A program made the translations under genes and the position numbers. A DNA stretch of 64,000 nucleotides from Sphaerolaimus hirsutus (taxonomy: Eukaryota > Nematoda > Chromadorea > Monhysterida > Sphaerolaimidae). The stretch spans positions 23,139,832-23,203,831 of the forward strand of contig OZ038458.1 of the NCBI GenBank assembly GCA_964036195.1. The letters are read 5' to 3'. Shown in pieces: positions 22,583 through 34,379 of this stretch (position 1 is the stretch's first letter; every line of letters begins with the position of its first letter). The notes under the pieces are model-generated. The model did not search any database. It was given only the letters and a program-made list of their open reading frames with translations, and was not told the DNA's origin.

Positions 22583-25500
22583 CGGCAACGTGACACCCAG
22601 CATCTAATCCGCTGCCTTCCTGCCAGTGTCCAGCGGGATGCAAATCGTCAGCTGGCGCCCCAGTGGTCATTTCCAAACGGGCGAGGAGCCAGTCGATTAG
22701 TGACCGGTCTGATGAGTTTATGTAGACGTCTCTGTAGGGCGGGGGGGGGGGTATTTTGAGGGTGAGGGTAGGGTTTACAGTATTTATTCTAACAGAAGAG
22801 CGCCGTTATACTTTTTTCGACGACTTTTTTACCTGTCGTTCTATTGGAGGTGCCGTTCTATTGGAGGTTGTCCTTCAATTAATTCCGCCAATTTTTTCAC
22901 AAATTTTTCATTTCAACAAAGTTCTATTTTTTATGAAACATGGGTTGGTTTAGCCCATTCTCACCTTCAAACACTGATTTTAAAGGTGAAATGATCAAAA
23001 AAAGTAGGAAAATTAGCGATTTTGAGCAAAAATTGGGGTCACTGGCGATTGGGGGGGGGGGGGAAACCCCACCCCCAACCCCCATGCGATTCCCCCCCCA
23101 TTTCGACAGAGCAATCCAAAAAGCACAATATTCTACAAAAATCCAGGAACCAACGGCGGCGTATGCGCCCTCAATTCCTTCAACTGATCGGCGTATTCCT
23201 TCCTCACAGCGTTGGCTTTCTCATAAGCCTTGCAAGCGTGCTGTAAATCGCGTTTTCTCGCTCTGAGCAGAAACTCCCGCTGTGCGATTTCAGCGGCGCT
23301 TTGATCGGACTGCAGGGTCGATTTTGTGTCATTGTCGTTGAGAGTTTTGTCGTAACTCTGGCGCAAGTCGGCCACTCGGTCGCGCATCATGCATAGCTGT
23401 ATTTTTTGCGTGAATTATTTATTTGACACAAATGCGTAGGTGAATGCCGTATTTCATCGAAATACCCCCTTGAATCAACCCCCCTCGAAATACCCCCATT
23501 TTCGAGCTGAGGAATGAATAAACCCCATTCGAAATACCCCCATTTTCGAGCTGAGGAAAGAAAAAAAACCCTCGAAATACCCCTGTGCAGGGCCGTATCC
23601 AGGGGGGGGCGGGGGGGGCTGCAGCCCCCCCCCCCTCCCGGGGCGAGACCAGAAAGTGACCGGAAAATGCGACTTTTTCAACTTCAGCGTAAAAAATTTT
23701 GCGCGCGAGCGCGCATTCTTCACCAGACATACGGTTATAACCATCAGATTTGCTCCATGTGACCGCAAATCATTATAAATACACTGAATGTTGTGCTTTT
23801 TGCTGTTCTGTATGTATATTTACATACAACTACAGCGTTCCATGGCGCTGACGCCAACGCCAATGGCGCCATGGCGTGGCGCCTACTTATTGCGCCAGCG
23901 CCATGGCGTCATTCCGCCACTATGTACCTAAAATTTTAGGGGGGGGGGGGCTCAGCCCCCCCCCCTCGCCGGCCTCCGTAAACAAGCAGCCCCCCCCGCT
24001 CCAAAATCCTGGATACGTCCATGCCCCTGTGTAAAAACACCTAGTGGTTTTTTCGAGAAATACGGTATAAGAAGTTCCAAAATTAATTCCGAATGAAAAT
24101 TATTACTGGTAATGACAAAAGCTTCAGTTTCTGACTGGGGGAGGGGGGTTATTCAAGATGCGAGTTTTTCAAAAGGAATTTTCAGCAAATTGTAAAGATT
24201 CATGCTGATTGATTTATTCAGGGACGTATCCAGGATTTTTGAGCGGGGGGGCTGCTTGTTTACGGGGGCCGGCGAACGGGGCGGGCTCAGCCCCCCCCCC
24301 CCTAAATTTTTTACCTATATAGGGACGGAAAAGCGTTTTGGCGCTAGCGCCATACAAAATCGCCACGCCATGGCGCTATTGCCGTTGGCGCCAGCGCTAG
24401 GAACCGCTTTTTATGTATGTAAATATGTATACATATACAGCGAAATTAGCAAAAATCTGTTCATTTTTAAGGATATTGGTTTACAGGGGCCGATCCGCTG
24501 AAAATACAATGCATAGGGAAGTAATTGCGCGCTTGCGCGCAAAATTTTTTTAAGAAACATCGAAAAATATATGGGAAAAGTTGCCTTTTCCGGGACTTTT
24601 TTTTCTCACCCCGGGAAGGGGGGGGGCGCAGCCCCTCCCCTTCCCGGGGTGAGACCAGAAAAGTCCCGAAAAATGCGATTTTGGGATGGAATTTGGAAGG
24701 TACCCATAAAAATTTTTACGCGCAAGCGCGCAATCTTCCATTGCACATAAGGTTTTTTCAGCGGATCGACCTCTGCACATGCATATCGCTGAAAATTCCA
24801 TCTAGGTGTGCCCGCCGCTGAGTTATATGCATATTTAAATACATACACAGCGGCTCTTGGCGCCAGCGCCAACGCCAACGCCAATGGTGCCATGGCGTGG
24901 CGCCTACGAATGGCGCCGGCCCCATGGCGCCATTCCGTTACTATGTAGGAACAACCCCCCCCCCCCCCGTTCGCGGGGCTCCGTAAACAAACAGCCCCCC
25001 CCTGCTCAAAAATCCTGGATACGTCCCTGGATATAATTATGCTTCAACCTATTTATGTAATTACGGTATATCGTCCAAATACTAGTTTGATTTTTACGTC
25101 TCACACACCTGATCGATGCATTTCAACAAACGTTTCTCCATCTTCTCGATAGTTTCCCAGTACTCCAATTTGCGACGTTTCACGCGCAGTTCCTTTTGTC
25201 TGAAAATGAAAAATACGTATGCAGTTTTTTTGAATAAAAGAATCACCCAGCAGCTGTGGACATCCGACACCCCTGGACATCATACCTCCATTGACATTTG
25301 CATGTGCGCAATTAGCATAAATGGGGGTGCACTGATACGCACATCGGCTATTTTTCACTGTTTTTTTTCACTTGACACATTTTCAAGTGATTTTCACATA
25401 TGAGTGAAGTGGAAAAAGTCCGCTAATGTCATTGCACAACTTTTTTTCACTTTACTCATATCTGAAAATCACTTGAAAAAGTGTCAAGTGAAAAAAACGG

Positions 25501-28500
25501 GCAAATGTGCGTAACGGGCAGATGTGCGTATCAGGCCTGCCCCGCATAAATCACCCCTGAGCATCCGAGCACATGCACTGCGTTTGCACATCACCAGCCG
25601 GCGCCAATTTTTACCCTTGCGCATTCCGGTAAACTTCAAATGCGTTCAAAGCTGATTTAAAACCGGATTTTTTCCCGGAATTTTGCAAGAAAACTAGTGT
25701 GCACAGGCAGTATAGTTGGATATTCACATCAAACTGTCAAAAAAAGCACCCAAAAATAAAATTCAAGGACGCAACTGTAGCAAAACAAAACCAGCACAAA
25801 ACCGAACCTTAACAACGTATCAACCACCTGCGCCAGCGACAAAGGTCTGCCGTCGACCTCTGTCACTGCCATGCTCGAATGCAGATAAGCTGACGCCTGG
25901 AGCAATTTGTCTACTTCACGCTCGATCACTTTTTGCTTTTTGATGTCTACCTGTGTTTTGATAAGAAGAAAGGTGTAATTAAGTATAATAACCAGAATAA
26001 TGGGGAGAATTAATTTGTTGAGGGCATAAATGTTGCCCCCCCCGCCCCCCCTGGCTACGTCATTGACCCTGATTAAAAAGAATAAAAATCAATTGAAAAA
26101 TCAAGTGCTAGCTATCAATCCCCAACAACATTCTGCATCAAACAAAACATACAAAACTAATAATTGTATAATTCTCCAAAAAAAAACCTGAAAAACACCC
26201 CCCCCCCAAAAAAAACAACAACAACAACACACACACACAAAAAAACCCAACCATTTTCCCAGCCACATCAAACAGGGGCGTTCTTAACTTGACCCGTTTC
26301 AGTTCCAATTCGAACTGCCTGGCCAAGGTGGTGATGGGGTTGCCAGCCAAACCCCGCACTATGGAAGCGCCCAGATCCACGGGCGTGCTGTTGGGACGCT
26401 TCACTGTGGCCAGGCGACCCCCTGGGTGAAGTAGTGTGAAGCGTGAGTTGTGAAGGGTGAAGTGTGAAGGGTGAAGTGAAAGATGGTGAACAGGGGTCAT
26501 CAATGGGGGGATCAACCCAAATCGGCCAGTTAAATATCTATTCAGAGGCAGAGGTTTTGCTACTATCCCCTGGTGACAGTCCCAGACCTTGTAAAATACC
26601 CTGTAAAATGTCATGTAACGACCGAGTATCAGGTATTGAAATTTTTGTATTTGGCCCAGTTCACATCAGGTGTTGTCGGATGTCAACTGAGCCGACTGTT
26701 TTGCATTGATTTTAGTTAATGGTCTGCGAAACCATATTCAAATGAAGGGTGTGCTTCTAAAAGTACCGATCTACAAAAAATTGATTTTGAGATAATCGCG
26801 ATTGAAAGTTTGGAGTATGCAATACCCATACATGGGTATTGGGTAGGGTTCAAACGATATATCGTATCCAGGGACGTAGCCAGGATTTTTGAGCGGGGGG
26901 GGCGGATTGTATACGGACCCCGTCGAACGGGGGGGGGCGGCGCCCCCCCCCCCTAAAATTTTGCCTCTGCAGATGGGGAATGGCGCCATGGCGCTGGCGC
27001 CATTCGTAGGCGTGACGCCATGGCGCCGCTGGCGCTGGCATTGGCGCCAAAACAGCTGTATACGTCTGTATCTTACAGGCATATACAGCGACAAGGACGG
27101 AATTTAGGGAGTTTTTACTGGCTTTGAGGCCGCGGATACTGGTCAAATGAAAATATATGTCGTGTGACGGTAAAATGCGCGCTTGCGCGCAAAATTTTTG
27201 TAAAACTGTGATAAAAGCGTCTTCTGGAAGTGCCATTTTTGGCACATTTTTTGGCCCGGCCCGGGAAGGGGGGGGGGCGGCCGCCCCCCCCGCCCCCCCC
27301 CTGGCTACGTCCTTGATCGTATCGAATATCGAATATCGGATATCGACCATTTTTTAATATCGAATATCGAATATCGATATCGAAAATTTTGAAAAAATAT
27401 CGAATATCGAATATCGATATCGAAAATTTTGAAAAAATATCGAATATCGAATATCGATATCGAATATCGACCATTTTTTCGATATATCGAACCCGTATTG
27501 TGTCCCCAAATTTACTTTTCATTTTCATTTTGAGATGTTTATGGTTGATCTGATGTGCTTATAGTATTGTATTTGATGAGTAAAAGTACAGTATTTATAA
27601 TGTCATTGTTGTTGCAGTGTAAAATTTGAAGCCAGAAAACGCTGATATACTTTTTTGCAACATGCCCTTAAGCAATTAGGTTAGGATGAACTGTAATATC
27701 TACCAATTGTTATTTGTCTGATATACTTTGATTCATCATGTTTTTCTTCTTTTTTCTACCATTGAGTGATGTAAAGCTTGTTAAAATCACTTGCACCATT
27801 CAAATTTCAGTAAAGAGATGATTAACCATGTGTGCAACCACATGAAAATACAATATGCCACTTGAAATATGCCTTGCTATACCAAAAGCATATCGCAATA
27901 TCGAATATCGAAATATCGAATATCGAATATCGACCATTTTTCAATATCGAATATCGAATATCGATATCGAGGTTCCATATCGTATCGATATCGAATATCG
28001 AGTTTCAGAAAAAAATATCGAATATCGATATCGAAAATTTTGAAAAAATATCGAATATCGAATATCGATATCGAAAAGTCATATCGTTTGAACCCTAGTA
28101 TTGGGTATGGGTATTTCGGCCATATTGTTGGGTATCCACATGCATGGGTATAATCATTCATTATATTTACACATAACACTAGCTATATAAAATTTAGTGA
28201 ATTGTATTTTTGTAGTACAGTACATTTCAAAGGAACAAATTGGTAATAGCATGTAGATCGGTATTTTTTAAAGCACAAAATCAGAAAGCTGTAGATCGGT
28301 ACTTTTACCCATAATAAAAAAGCACAAAATGAGTTATTGCGCAACCGGACACCGATCTGACATCAGTACTTTTAGAAGCACAAAAAAAGTGCAGATCGGT
28401 ACATTTAAAAGTAGGGTTGGCCGATGTTTTTTTTTAAACGTTTTTTATTAAAAAAAAACGTTTTTTTTTTAAAAAAAACATGACGTCCGAAATGTTTTTT

Positions 28501-31500
28501 TTTTAAAAAAACATGACGTCCGAAATGTTTTTTTTTAAAAAAAAACATCGACCGAAATTTTTAGTACTAAGCACTAGGTATTTTGCAAAATTTTTGCGCG
28601 CAAGCGCGCAATTTCACACACAAATTGACATTGGTGGTTGTTTTCATTGGTTTTGTGGCATCTTTAGTATCAAAGTATCCATTTATATATGCTACCATGG
28701 GTTAATAAGCCGTCATATGTTGCTGTAGTATATAATATTGAGGTAATGTGCTTCCATGTACCTCCACAGTGTGTAACTTCACTCCCAAAGTAACAACCTC
28801 GTTTTATAACCTTGTTTGATCACTATTCTGTGCCAAACTTTACCTGAAGTCACGAACATTCGACTATAAGGCGATATATGAACGATATTTCGACGAAAAA
28901 TGGATATTTTTGACACAAATCACCACTTATAATGCTATCCCATGGCTCCACATACATTATATGGTCATATAAAACATCACAGGGTATTGCCACTGTCTGA
29001 TATACCAATATATGTTGACACAAGATCATATCTGGGAGCTTTTAAAAAAAAACGTTTTTTATTAAAAAAAAACGTTTTTTTTTAAAAAAAAACGTTTTTT
29101 TTAAAAAAAAAACATCGAGTTAAAAAAAAACGTTTTTTTTCCAACCCTATTTAAAAGAACAATTTTTAAAAAAAGTGTGTAGATCGGTACTTTTAAAAAC
29201 ACAAAAGCTGAAAAGGCTTGTAGATCGGTACTTTTAAAATTTCAAAAACTGTATTTTGCGATTTTTTTTGCTTTTTTCGACCCCCCATATCTCAAAATTG
29301 AATTTCGCACCCCCCACATATTATATATATTTTTGAAGCGCATTTTTATGGGGACCCCAGAAATGGTCCTAACTCAAATTTGAAAAATTTGTAGATCGGT
29401 ACTTTTAGAAGCACACCCTTCAAATGCACATGGCAATATTGATTCCTTCTCTACATTGTCGCATGCGCACTCGAAAATCATCACGCGACCTAAACTGAAC
29501 AAAATAAATTTGACACCGAAACAAGTTGACATCCAGTGTGTGTGTGTGGCAATAGTTCAGCATATTTTCCAACGCAATTTCACTACTAAAAGGAGCAAAT
29601 AATGGGTTCGTTCCTCCAATCATTGTCGCTGAGATTGTCACTAATAATAGCAGTCCACCCATATCCTCTAATAAAGCCCCCCCCCCAAAAAAAGCACCTG
29701 GTCTGGCCCTGGGCTCGAACACGCGCACGTCGCAGCCCCACATTTTGAGCTGCCTGGCGGCCACCAAGCCCGACACGCCCGCGCCCACCACGATCACCGA
29801 CAGCGTTCGATCGGCTGTGCAAAAGGGAATTTGCAAAAATAAAATTTGCAATTTTTGGAATATTGAGCCAGGGTTCTCAAGCCGAGAGTGCGACTTTTAT
29901 CGGGAGAAAGTTGTAGTATGATCAGTGTCGAGATTTGGACAGTTGGCAGTTGTTAAGCCATCACGATAAATTATTGATGTGCGCAAATATTTAAGCATTT
30001 GGGTAATTTTAAATAACGCGAAGTTACATTCACTTTTAATATCTTTATCGTTCTTAAATGATTTTGAACAACGCTCAAAAAACATTTGTTTTCTTCTTCC
30101 CCGCCTGCAAACCCGCCTTAAAAGCACTAAAAAGTGAATACAAACAAACGGGGCAGTTGCCTCGTCGCAGCCTGCAGAAATATGCCGAAATTGATGTAAC
30201 CAAATCGCTCCAGAAACCCATGCAAACGACAGATTAGTCGCGCCTCCTCTGTATTGAGGCAAAATTGATTTTAAAAAGATTTTTGAATTTTTATATCACC
30301 TTTATTTTCAAATTACTCACTGTTGTATGGTTCTGGGATCACTTTCAGCACAAAGTCAACAGTGAGCTCTTCCTGTGAATTTTCCATCCATAATTGAATC
30401 TGCAAATATTTGGATACTATTTATATTGATATATTTTTGCGAAGTTCTTCGACAAAAAATAATTGATATTCAAGGAAAATATGATATTTCGGTTTGATAT
30501 TCTATTTATTTGAGTTCCTAATTTTCGACATAAAATGCTCGATATTCTGAACAAATGATGTTTTGATTGCAACTAGTAATGGAAACAAAAAATGGCACCA
30601 TCCAGAAAAATGGCGCCACGGCGCATTCTGACAGAATGGCGCAATTTCATCACTGGTTGCAACCGAAACTATTTTTTTACTATCAACATTCAAACCATCA
30701 TAACGTTACCACCCCACCCCCCCCCAAAAAAACGCTCACAATTTTATTCCTCAAATACAAGAAAAGTTTCTTTGTGGCATCGGCACCCATTTCAATGTCA
30801 GGGAAACAAGTCAGTTCTTGTCTGGTTAAAGAGTCGGGCGGCAGCCGTGAATGCTTCGCTGCAGCTTTTAGGGCTGGAATTTTTTAAAATTCATTTTTGG
30901 GCGACTTTGTTGAATGTTAAATCATTTGTTGGAGATTTTGATGAATGTTTTTGAAGGCCGACATAGGGATGGCAGCAGTTTTTTCCAACTTTTTTTCAAA
31001 TTCAAACGTTTAAAAACGCACGGATCGAAACCGTTTTCTAAAAAAACGCAGCAAACCTTTTTGGCATTTTGCAAATTTTCTGCGTGCAAGCGCCCAATTT
31101 CACATGTACATTACCATTGATGGTGGATTTCATTGGTTTTGAGGCATTTTTAGTCTAAAAATGTCCTCCCACTGAAACATCACTGTCAATGTACATGGTC
31201 CGGCTGAAAAGTCCCCGGGAAGTGCTCGCAATTCGCGCTAGGGGTAAGCTACGGTCATAAAATATTTGACAGGTTTAGACGTCAGGTGTTTTAAGTTTTC
31301 ACCTAAAATTTTACCCCTCTAGCTCCACCCACTGCGGAACTGGGGGTTACAATTTCGGTCATTTTGTACTGATGTACAAATGGTGCTCTAGCTCAATGCT
31401 GCTTTAAGTTGTGATCATGAAACTTTGGCTAGTGTAAGCCACCAGTGTTGGCAATGTGCCAGCACTAACCAACATTACATATGACATCATAAGCCTAGTT

Positions 31501-34318
31501 CATATTGTCATTACTGTCACTACTCTCACTACCAAATTCATCATTCTGCCTCTCCTTCTCAAAAAGTGGTTAATACAGGATGCATTTTGCATGCACACTG
31601 CTGTTGAACACAGGTAATGTGTCCACTACAGATTAGTAATGAAACATAGGGAAATTTTAAACACGTAACTCACTTACTGCACATTTCAAAACAACATTAA
31701 AATCACTGCATTACAACATGATCTCAGATGATCACCAAAAACATCCATCACAGTTCCCACGTTTTTTGCACATCACCCTGATCTGCATATTAATTTTACC
31801 TTAAAAGCAATGATGTTGAAAAAAGTGTTGAATATTATCAGCACATTACCAACACTGGTGGCTTACACTAGGCAAAGTTTCATGATCACAACTTAAAGCA
31901 GCATTGAGCAAGAGCACCATTTGTACATGGTCGGGCTGAAAAGTCCCCGGGCAGTGCTCGCCATTCGCGCTAGGGGTAAGCTACGGTTATAAAATTTTAA
32001 CACGTTAATATATAAGGTGTTTTGAGTTTTCACCCAAAATTTCACCCCTCTAGCTCCACCCACTGCGAAACTGTGGGGGTTACAATTTCGGTCATTTTAT
32101 ACTGATGTACAAATGGTGCTCTAGCTCAACCCTGCTTTAAGTTGTGATCATGAAACTTTGGCTGGTGTAAGCCACCAGTGTTGGCAATGTGCCAGCACTT
32201 ACCAACATTAGCTATGATATCATAAGCCTAGTCCATATTGCCATTACTGTCACTACTCTCACTACCAAATTCATCATTCTGCCTCTTCGGTTGGTCAATG
32301 GGCCTCCACACGCTAGTTGACATCTCATTTCAGAGTCAACTCAGAGTCAACTAGTGTTTCAGTTGACGCAATCACTCACCACTTGACTTTTTTAAAAGAG
32401 CATACGCGTTAACCCATATTTTTGGCATTTAGCTCATGTATTTCATTGAAAAAGTCAACTGGAAAAATCCATTCTCAGAAACGAGTTGACCCTGCTTTCT
32501 ACGATGCAGTTTGTGTGATTTAAAGATTGTTATGTGATAGACCATAATTAATCTGATTTTTTGACACCTAATTATCATATATTGTGTGAAGCATAACCAA
32601 ATGAAAAATTATTTGCATGTTCCATATTCAAAAAAATTTTATTGTTTACATGTGTGAATGCTTGTTAATTAGATAGTTGTTTCATGTACTATAAATGTCT
32701 GTGAATTTTTCTGTACTAATTATCATTCGTAATAAATTTTTTTATTGATTATCATTTTATCATTTTACTAATTATCATTTCGTGACACAAATATCTGTAC
32801 TGCCCAAATTTACTAGTTGACATTATCATTACTGTGTACGGGGTCAACTAGAGTCAACTGAAAAAAATTTCAGTTGACTCTGAGTTGACATTTTACATGC
32901 GAAAAATGCGATGTCAACTAGCATGTGGAGGCCCAATACAGGTTAATACTAGGGTTGGAAAAAAAACGTTTTTTTTTTAACTCGATGTTTTTTTTTTTAA
33001 AAACGTTTTTTTTAAAAGCTCCCAGATATGACCTAGTGTCAACATATATAGGTATATCAGACACTGGCAATACTCTGTGATGTTAAATATGACCATATAA
33101 TGGCTGTGGAGCCATGGGATAGCATTATAAGTGGTGATTTGTGTCAAAAATATCCATTTTTCGTCGACATATCGTTTGTATATCGCCTTATAGTCAAATG
33201 TTCGTGACTTCAGGTAAAGTTTGGCACGGAATGGTGATAAAACAAGGTTATAAAAGGAGGTTGTTACTTTGGGAGTGAAGTTACACACTGTGGAGGTACA
33301 TGGAAGCACATTACCTCAATATTATATATTACAGCAACATATGTCGGCTTATTCACCCATGGTAGCACATAGAAATGGATGTTTTGATACTAAAAATGCA
33401 ACAAAACCAATGAAAACAACCACCAATGTCAATTTGTGTGTGAAATTGCGCGCTTGCGCGCAAAAATTTTGCAAAATACCTAGTGCTTAGTACTAAAAAT
33501 TTCGGCTGATGTTTTTTTAAAAAAAAAAACATTTTGGACGTCATGTTTTTTTTTATAAAAAAACAAAACGTTTAAAAAAAACATCGGCCAACCCTAGTTA
33601 ATACAGGAGGCGTTTTTTATGCACACTGCTGTTGAACACAGGTAATGTGTCCACTACAGATTAGTAATGAAACACAAATGAAATTTAATTGACATAATAA
33701 TTTACTGCACATTTCAAAACAACATTAAAATCACTGCAATACAACATGATCTCAGATGATAACCAAAAACATCCATCACAGTTCCCACGTTTCTTGCACA
33801 TCACCCTGATCTGCATATTAATTTTACCTTAATAGCGATGATGTTGATGAAAGTGTTGAATAATATCATCACATTGCCAACACTGGTGGCTTACACTAGC
33901 CAAAGTTTCATGATCACAACTTAAAGCAGCGTTGAGCTAGAGCACCATTTGTACATCAGTACAAAATGACCGAAATCGTAAAATTTTATGACAGTAGCTT
34001 ACCCCGAATGGCGAGTACTGCCCGGGGACTTTTCAGCCGGACCATGTACAAATTAGCCTTCTCTCATCTTTTTTAAGCTCTATTCCATGCCAAACTTCAC
34101 TTGAATCACAGCGTGGGAAAAAAACGGATTCCATCAAAAACGGAAGAAAAAAATTCCCACACCCCTAACAAGCGCAAAAACTACACAACCTTAAAAAACC
34201 TACACAACTCATCCTCGTCAGCGGTGAAAATCTCCACATTTTCCGGCATGGTCATCATGGCGTGCGCGATGGCCGTCACCGGGCTGGGCAGCGAGCCGCC
34301 CGACGGCACCGACGACAT
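22583..34318 (-). CDS. KDM1A: KDM1A/LSD1-type lysine demethylase, N-terminal two thirds only (10 exons)
   Basis: Family role: FAD-dependent demethylation of histone H3K4me1/2 in a nuclear CoREST-type complex. Exons, transcript order: 34318-34204, 30858-30740, 30399-30321, 30248-30150, 29814-29698, 26421-26252, 25950-25808, 25199-25109, 23396-23155, 22731-22583; 1324 nt, about 441 aa, phases agree. The SWIRM domain (about 47-130) is shown by LPPDSLTRQELTCFPDI, LQ/IQLWMEN, PYN, and LERFGYINFGIF. FAD Rossmann motif VIVVGAGVSGLVAARQL is at about 144-160, then GGRLATV and VDLGASIVRGLAGNP. Exons 7-9 form the helical tower, and exon 10 (DVYINSSDRSLIDWLLARLE) re-enters the oxidase fold. The second half of the oxidase domain, which would hold the substrate pocket lysine and the second FAD motif, is not found anywhere lower in the window. 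The last donor (GTGAGT, 22582) points to missing exons. The acceptor of exon 2 could also be six bases earlier. Large introns are full of nested elements. Confidence 0.85.
23588..24023. mobile_element. hAT-like MITE, family D, with perfect 8-bp duplication
   Basis: CAGGGCCGTATCCAGG to CCTGGATACGTCCATG, flanked by CCCCTGTG (23580-23587 and 24024-24031). It is inserted in an older TACCGTATTT-type element whose halves lie at about 23446-23579 (CCGTATTTCATCGAAATACC) and 24032-24066 (TCGAGAAATACGGTA). Confidence 0.93.
24219..25029. mobile_element. long family D element, two inverted halves
   Basis: CAGGGACGTATCCAGG to CCTGGATACGTCCCTG, 811 bp. Flanks GATTTATT and GATATAAT agree at six of eight positions. 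The centre (about 24600-24660) is a GGGAAGGGGGG/CCCCTTCCC palindrome, and the halves carry the same GCGCGC and GGCGCCA landmarks in inverse order, about twice the normal length. Confidence 0.75.
25323..25543. mobile_element. palindromic MITE, family Q copy 3, in KDM1A intron
   Basis: Inverse orientation relative to the copies at 5085 and 10222: starts GGGGGTGCACTGATACGCAC, ends CAGGCCTGCCCC. Perfect duplication GCATAAAT (25315-25322 and 25544-25551). Confidence 0.92.
26028..26068. repeat. right-end fragment of a family D element
   Basis: C/G runs followed by CCTGGCTACGTCATTG, matching the right end of the intact copy at 26869-27315. No left end. Confidence 0.5.
26844..28097. mobile_element. 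hAT-like element, family C (TATCG arrays), interrupted by a family D copy
   Basis: Starts TAGGGTTCAAACGATATA, ends CGTTTGAACCCTA, perfect duplication GTATTGGG (26836-26843 and 28098-28105). Just inside both ends are arrays built from ATATCGAATATCG and GAAAATTTTGAAAAA units (27316-27490 and 27893-28080); between them is a unique core with TGATTAACCATG and CACATGAAAATAC. The left terminal repeat is split by the element at 26869-27315. Confidence 0.93.
26869..27315. mobile_element. hAT-like MITE, family D, nested in the family C terminal repeat
   Basis: CAGGGACGTAGCCAGG to CCTGGCTACGTCCTTG, flanked by ATCGTATC on both sides (26861-26868 and 27316-27323). The target lies 17-24 bp inside the family C terminus. 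Confidence 0.93.
28412..29149. mobile_element. hAT-like element, family B (AAACGTTTTTT arrays)
   Basis: TAGGGTTGGCCGATG to CCAACCCTA, duplication TTTAAAAG on both sides (28404-28411 and 29150-29157). Terminal arrays of poly-A/T separated by ACG or CGT flank a roughly 480-bp core (28555-29040) containing GCGCGCAAGCGCGCAATTTC and TTCATTGGTTTTGTGGCAT. Same core, inverted, as 32950-33596. Confidence 0.94.
29158..29690. other. KDM1A intron: repeated GTAGATCGGTACTTTT motif
   Basis: GTAGATCGGTACTTTTA(A/G)A is repeated at intervals from about 28250 to 29410, once more as GTACCGATCTAC at 26762-26773 in inverse. This outlines another inverted element into which families C and B inserted. No coding content. 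Confidence 0.45.
30964..31193. mobile_element. left part of a family F element (same core type as B and E)
   Basis: Begins TAGGGATGGCAGCAGTTTTTT followed by AAACG/AAAACGCA array units, then the core shared with families B and E (GCGTGCAAGCGCCCAATTTC, TTTCATTGGTTTTGAGGCAT). Interrupted at 31194 by a TA-target element; the core resumes at 34047 with CAAATTAGCCTTCTC. The right terminus was not found. Confidence 0.65.
32300..32933. mobile_element. family N element nested in G
   Basis: GGGCCTCCACACGCTAGTTGA on the left and ATGTCAACTAGCATGTGGAGG on the right; GAGTCAACT repeats lie near both ends. Core is AT-rich without coding potential. Confidence 0.65.
32950..33596. mobile_element. hAT-like element, family B, inverted copy nested in G
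   Basis: TAGGGTTGG to GGCCAACCCTA, duplication GTTAATAC on both sides (32942-32949 and 33597-33604). Core is the inverse complement of 28412-29149, including GAAATTGCGCGCTTGCGCGC. Confidence 0.94.
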
Positions 34319-34379
34319 TTTTGGTGTTTTTAGGGTTTGTGAATGCGATTTGGGTTGTTTTATAAGCTGTAGGTTGTTG

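Larger units (their letters stand above)
31194..34046. mobile_element. Tc1/mariner-like composite (family G) with two left ends and nested insertions
   Basis: Ends CATGGTCCGGCTGAAAAGTC and GACTTTTCAGCCGGACCATG are perfect inverse copies, flanked by TA. A second left end (CATGGTCGGGCTG) lies at 31926, preceded by a nearly complete first copy lacking its outer right end. Both copies carry inner inverted arms (CTTTAAGTTGTGATCATGAA). Copy two holds a family N element (about 32300-32933) and a family B element (32950-33596). Confidence 0.75.

Noticed and set aside
27330..27480. Regular direct repeats that could suggest a CRISPR array
   Set aside because: Units are short, variable, palindromic and without unique spacers, and lie at the ends of a DNA element in an animal intron.
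27316..28090. ORFs translating to repeated YRISNIEYR or FDIRYSIFDI peptides, here and at 40470-41200 and 56600-57300
   Set aside because: They are the direct translation of ATATCGAATATCG arrays of family C elements and occur in several frames and on both strands. Not a repeat protein gene.
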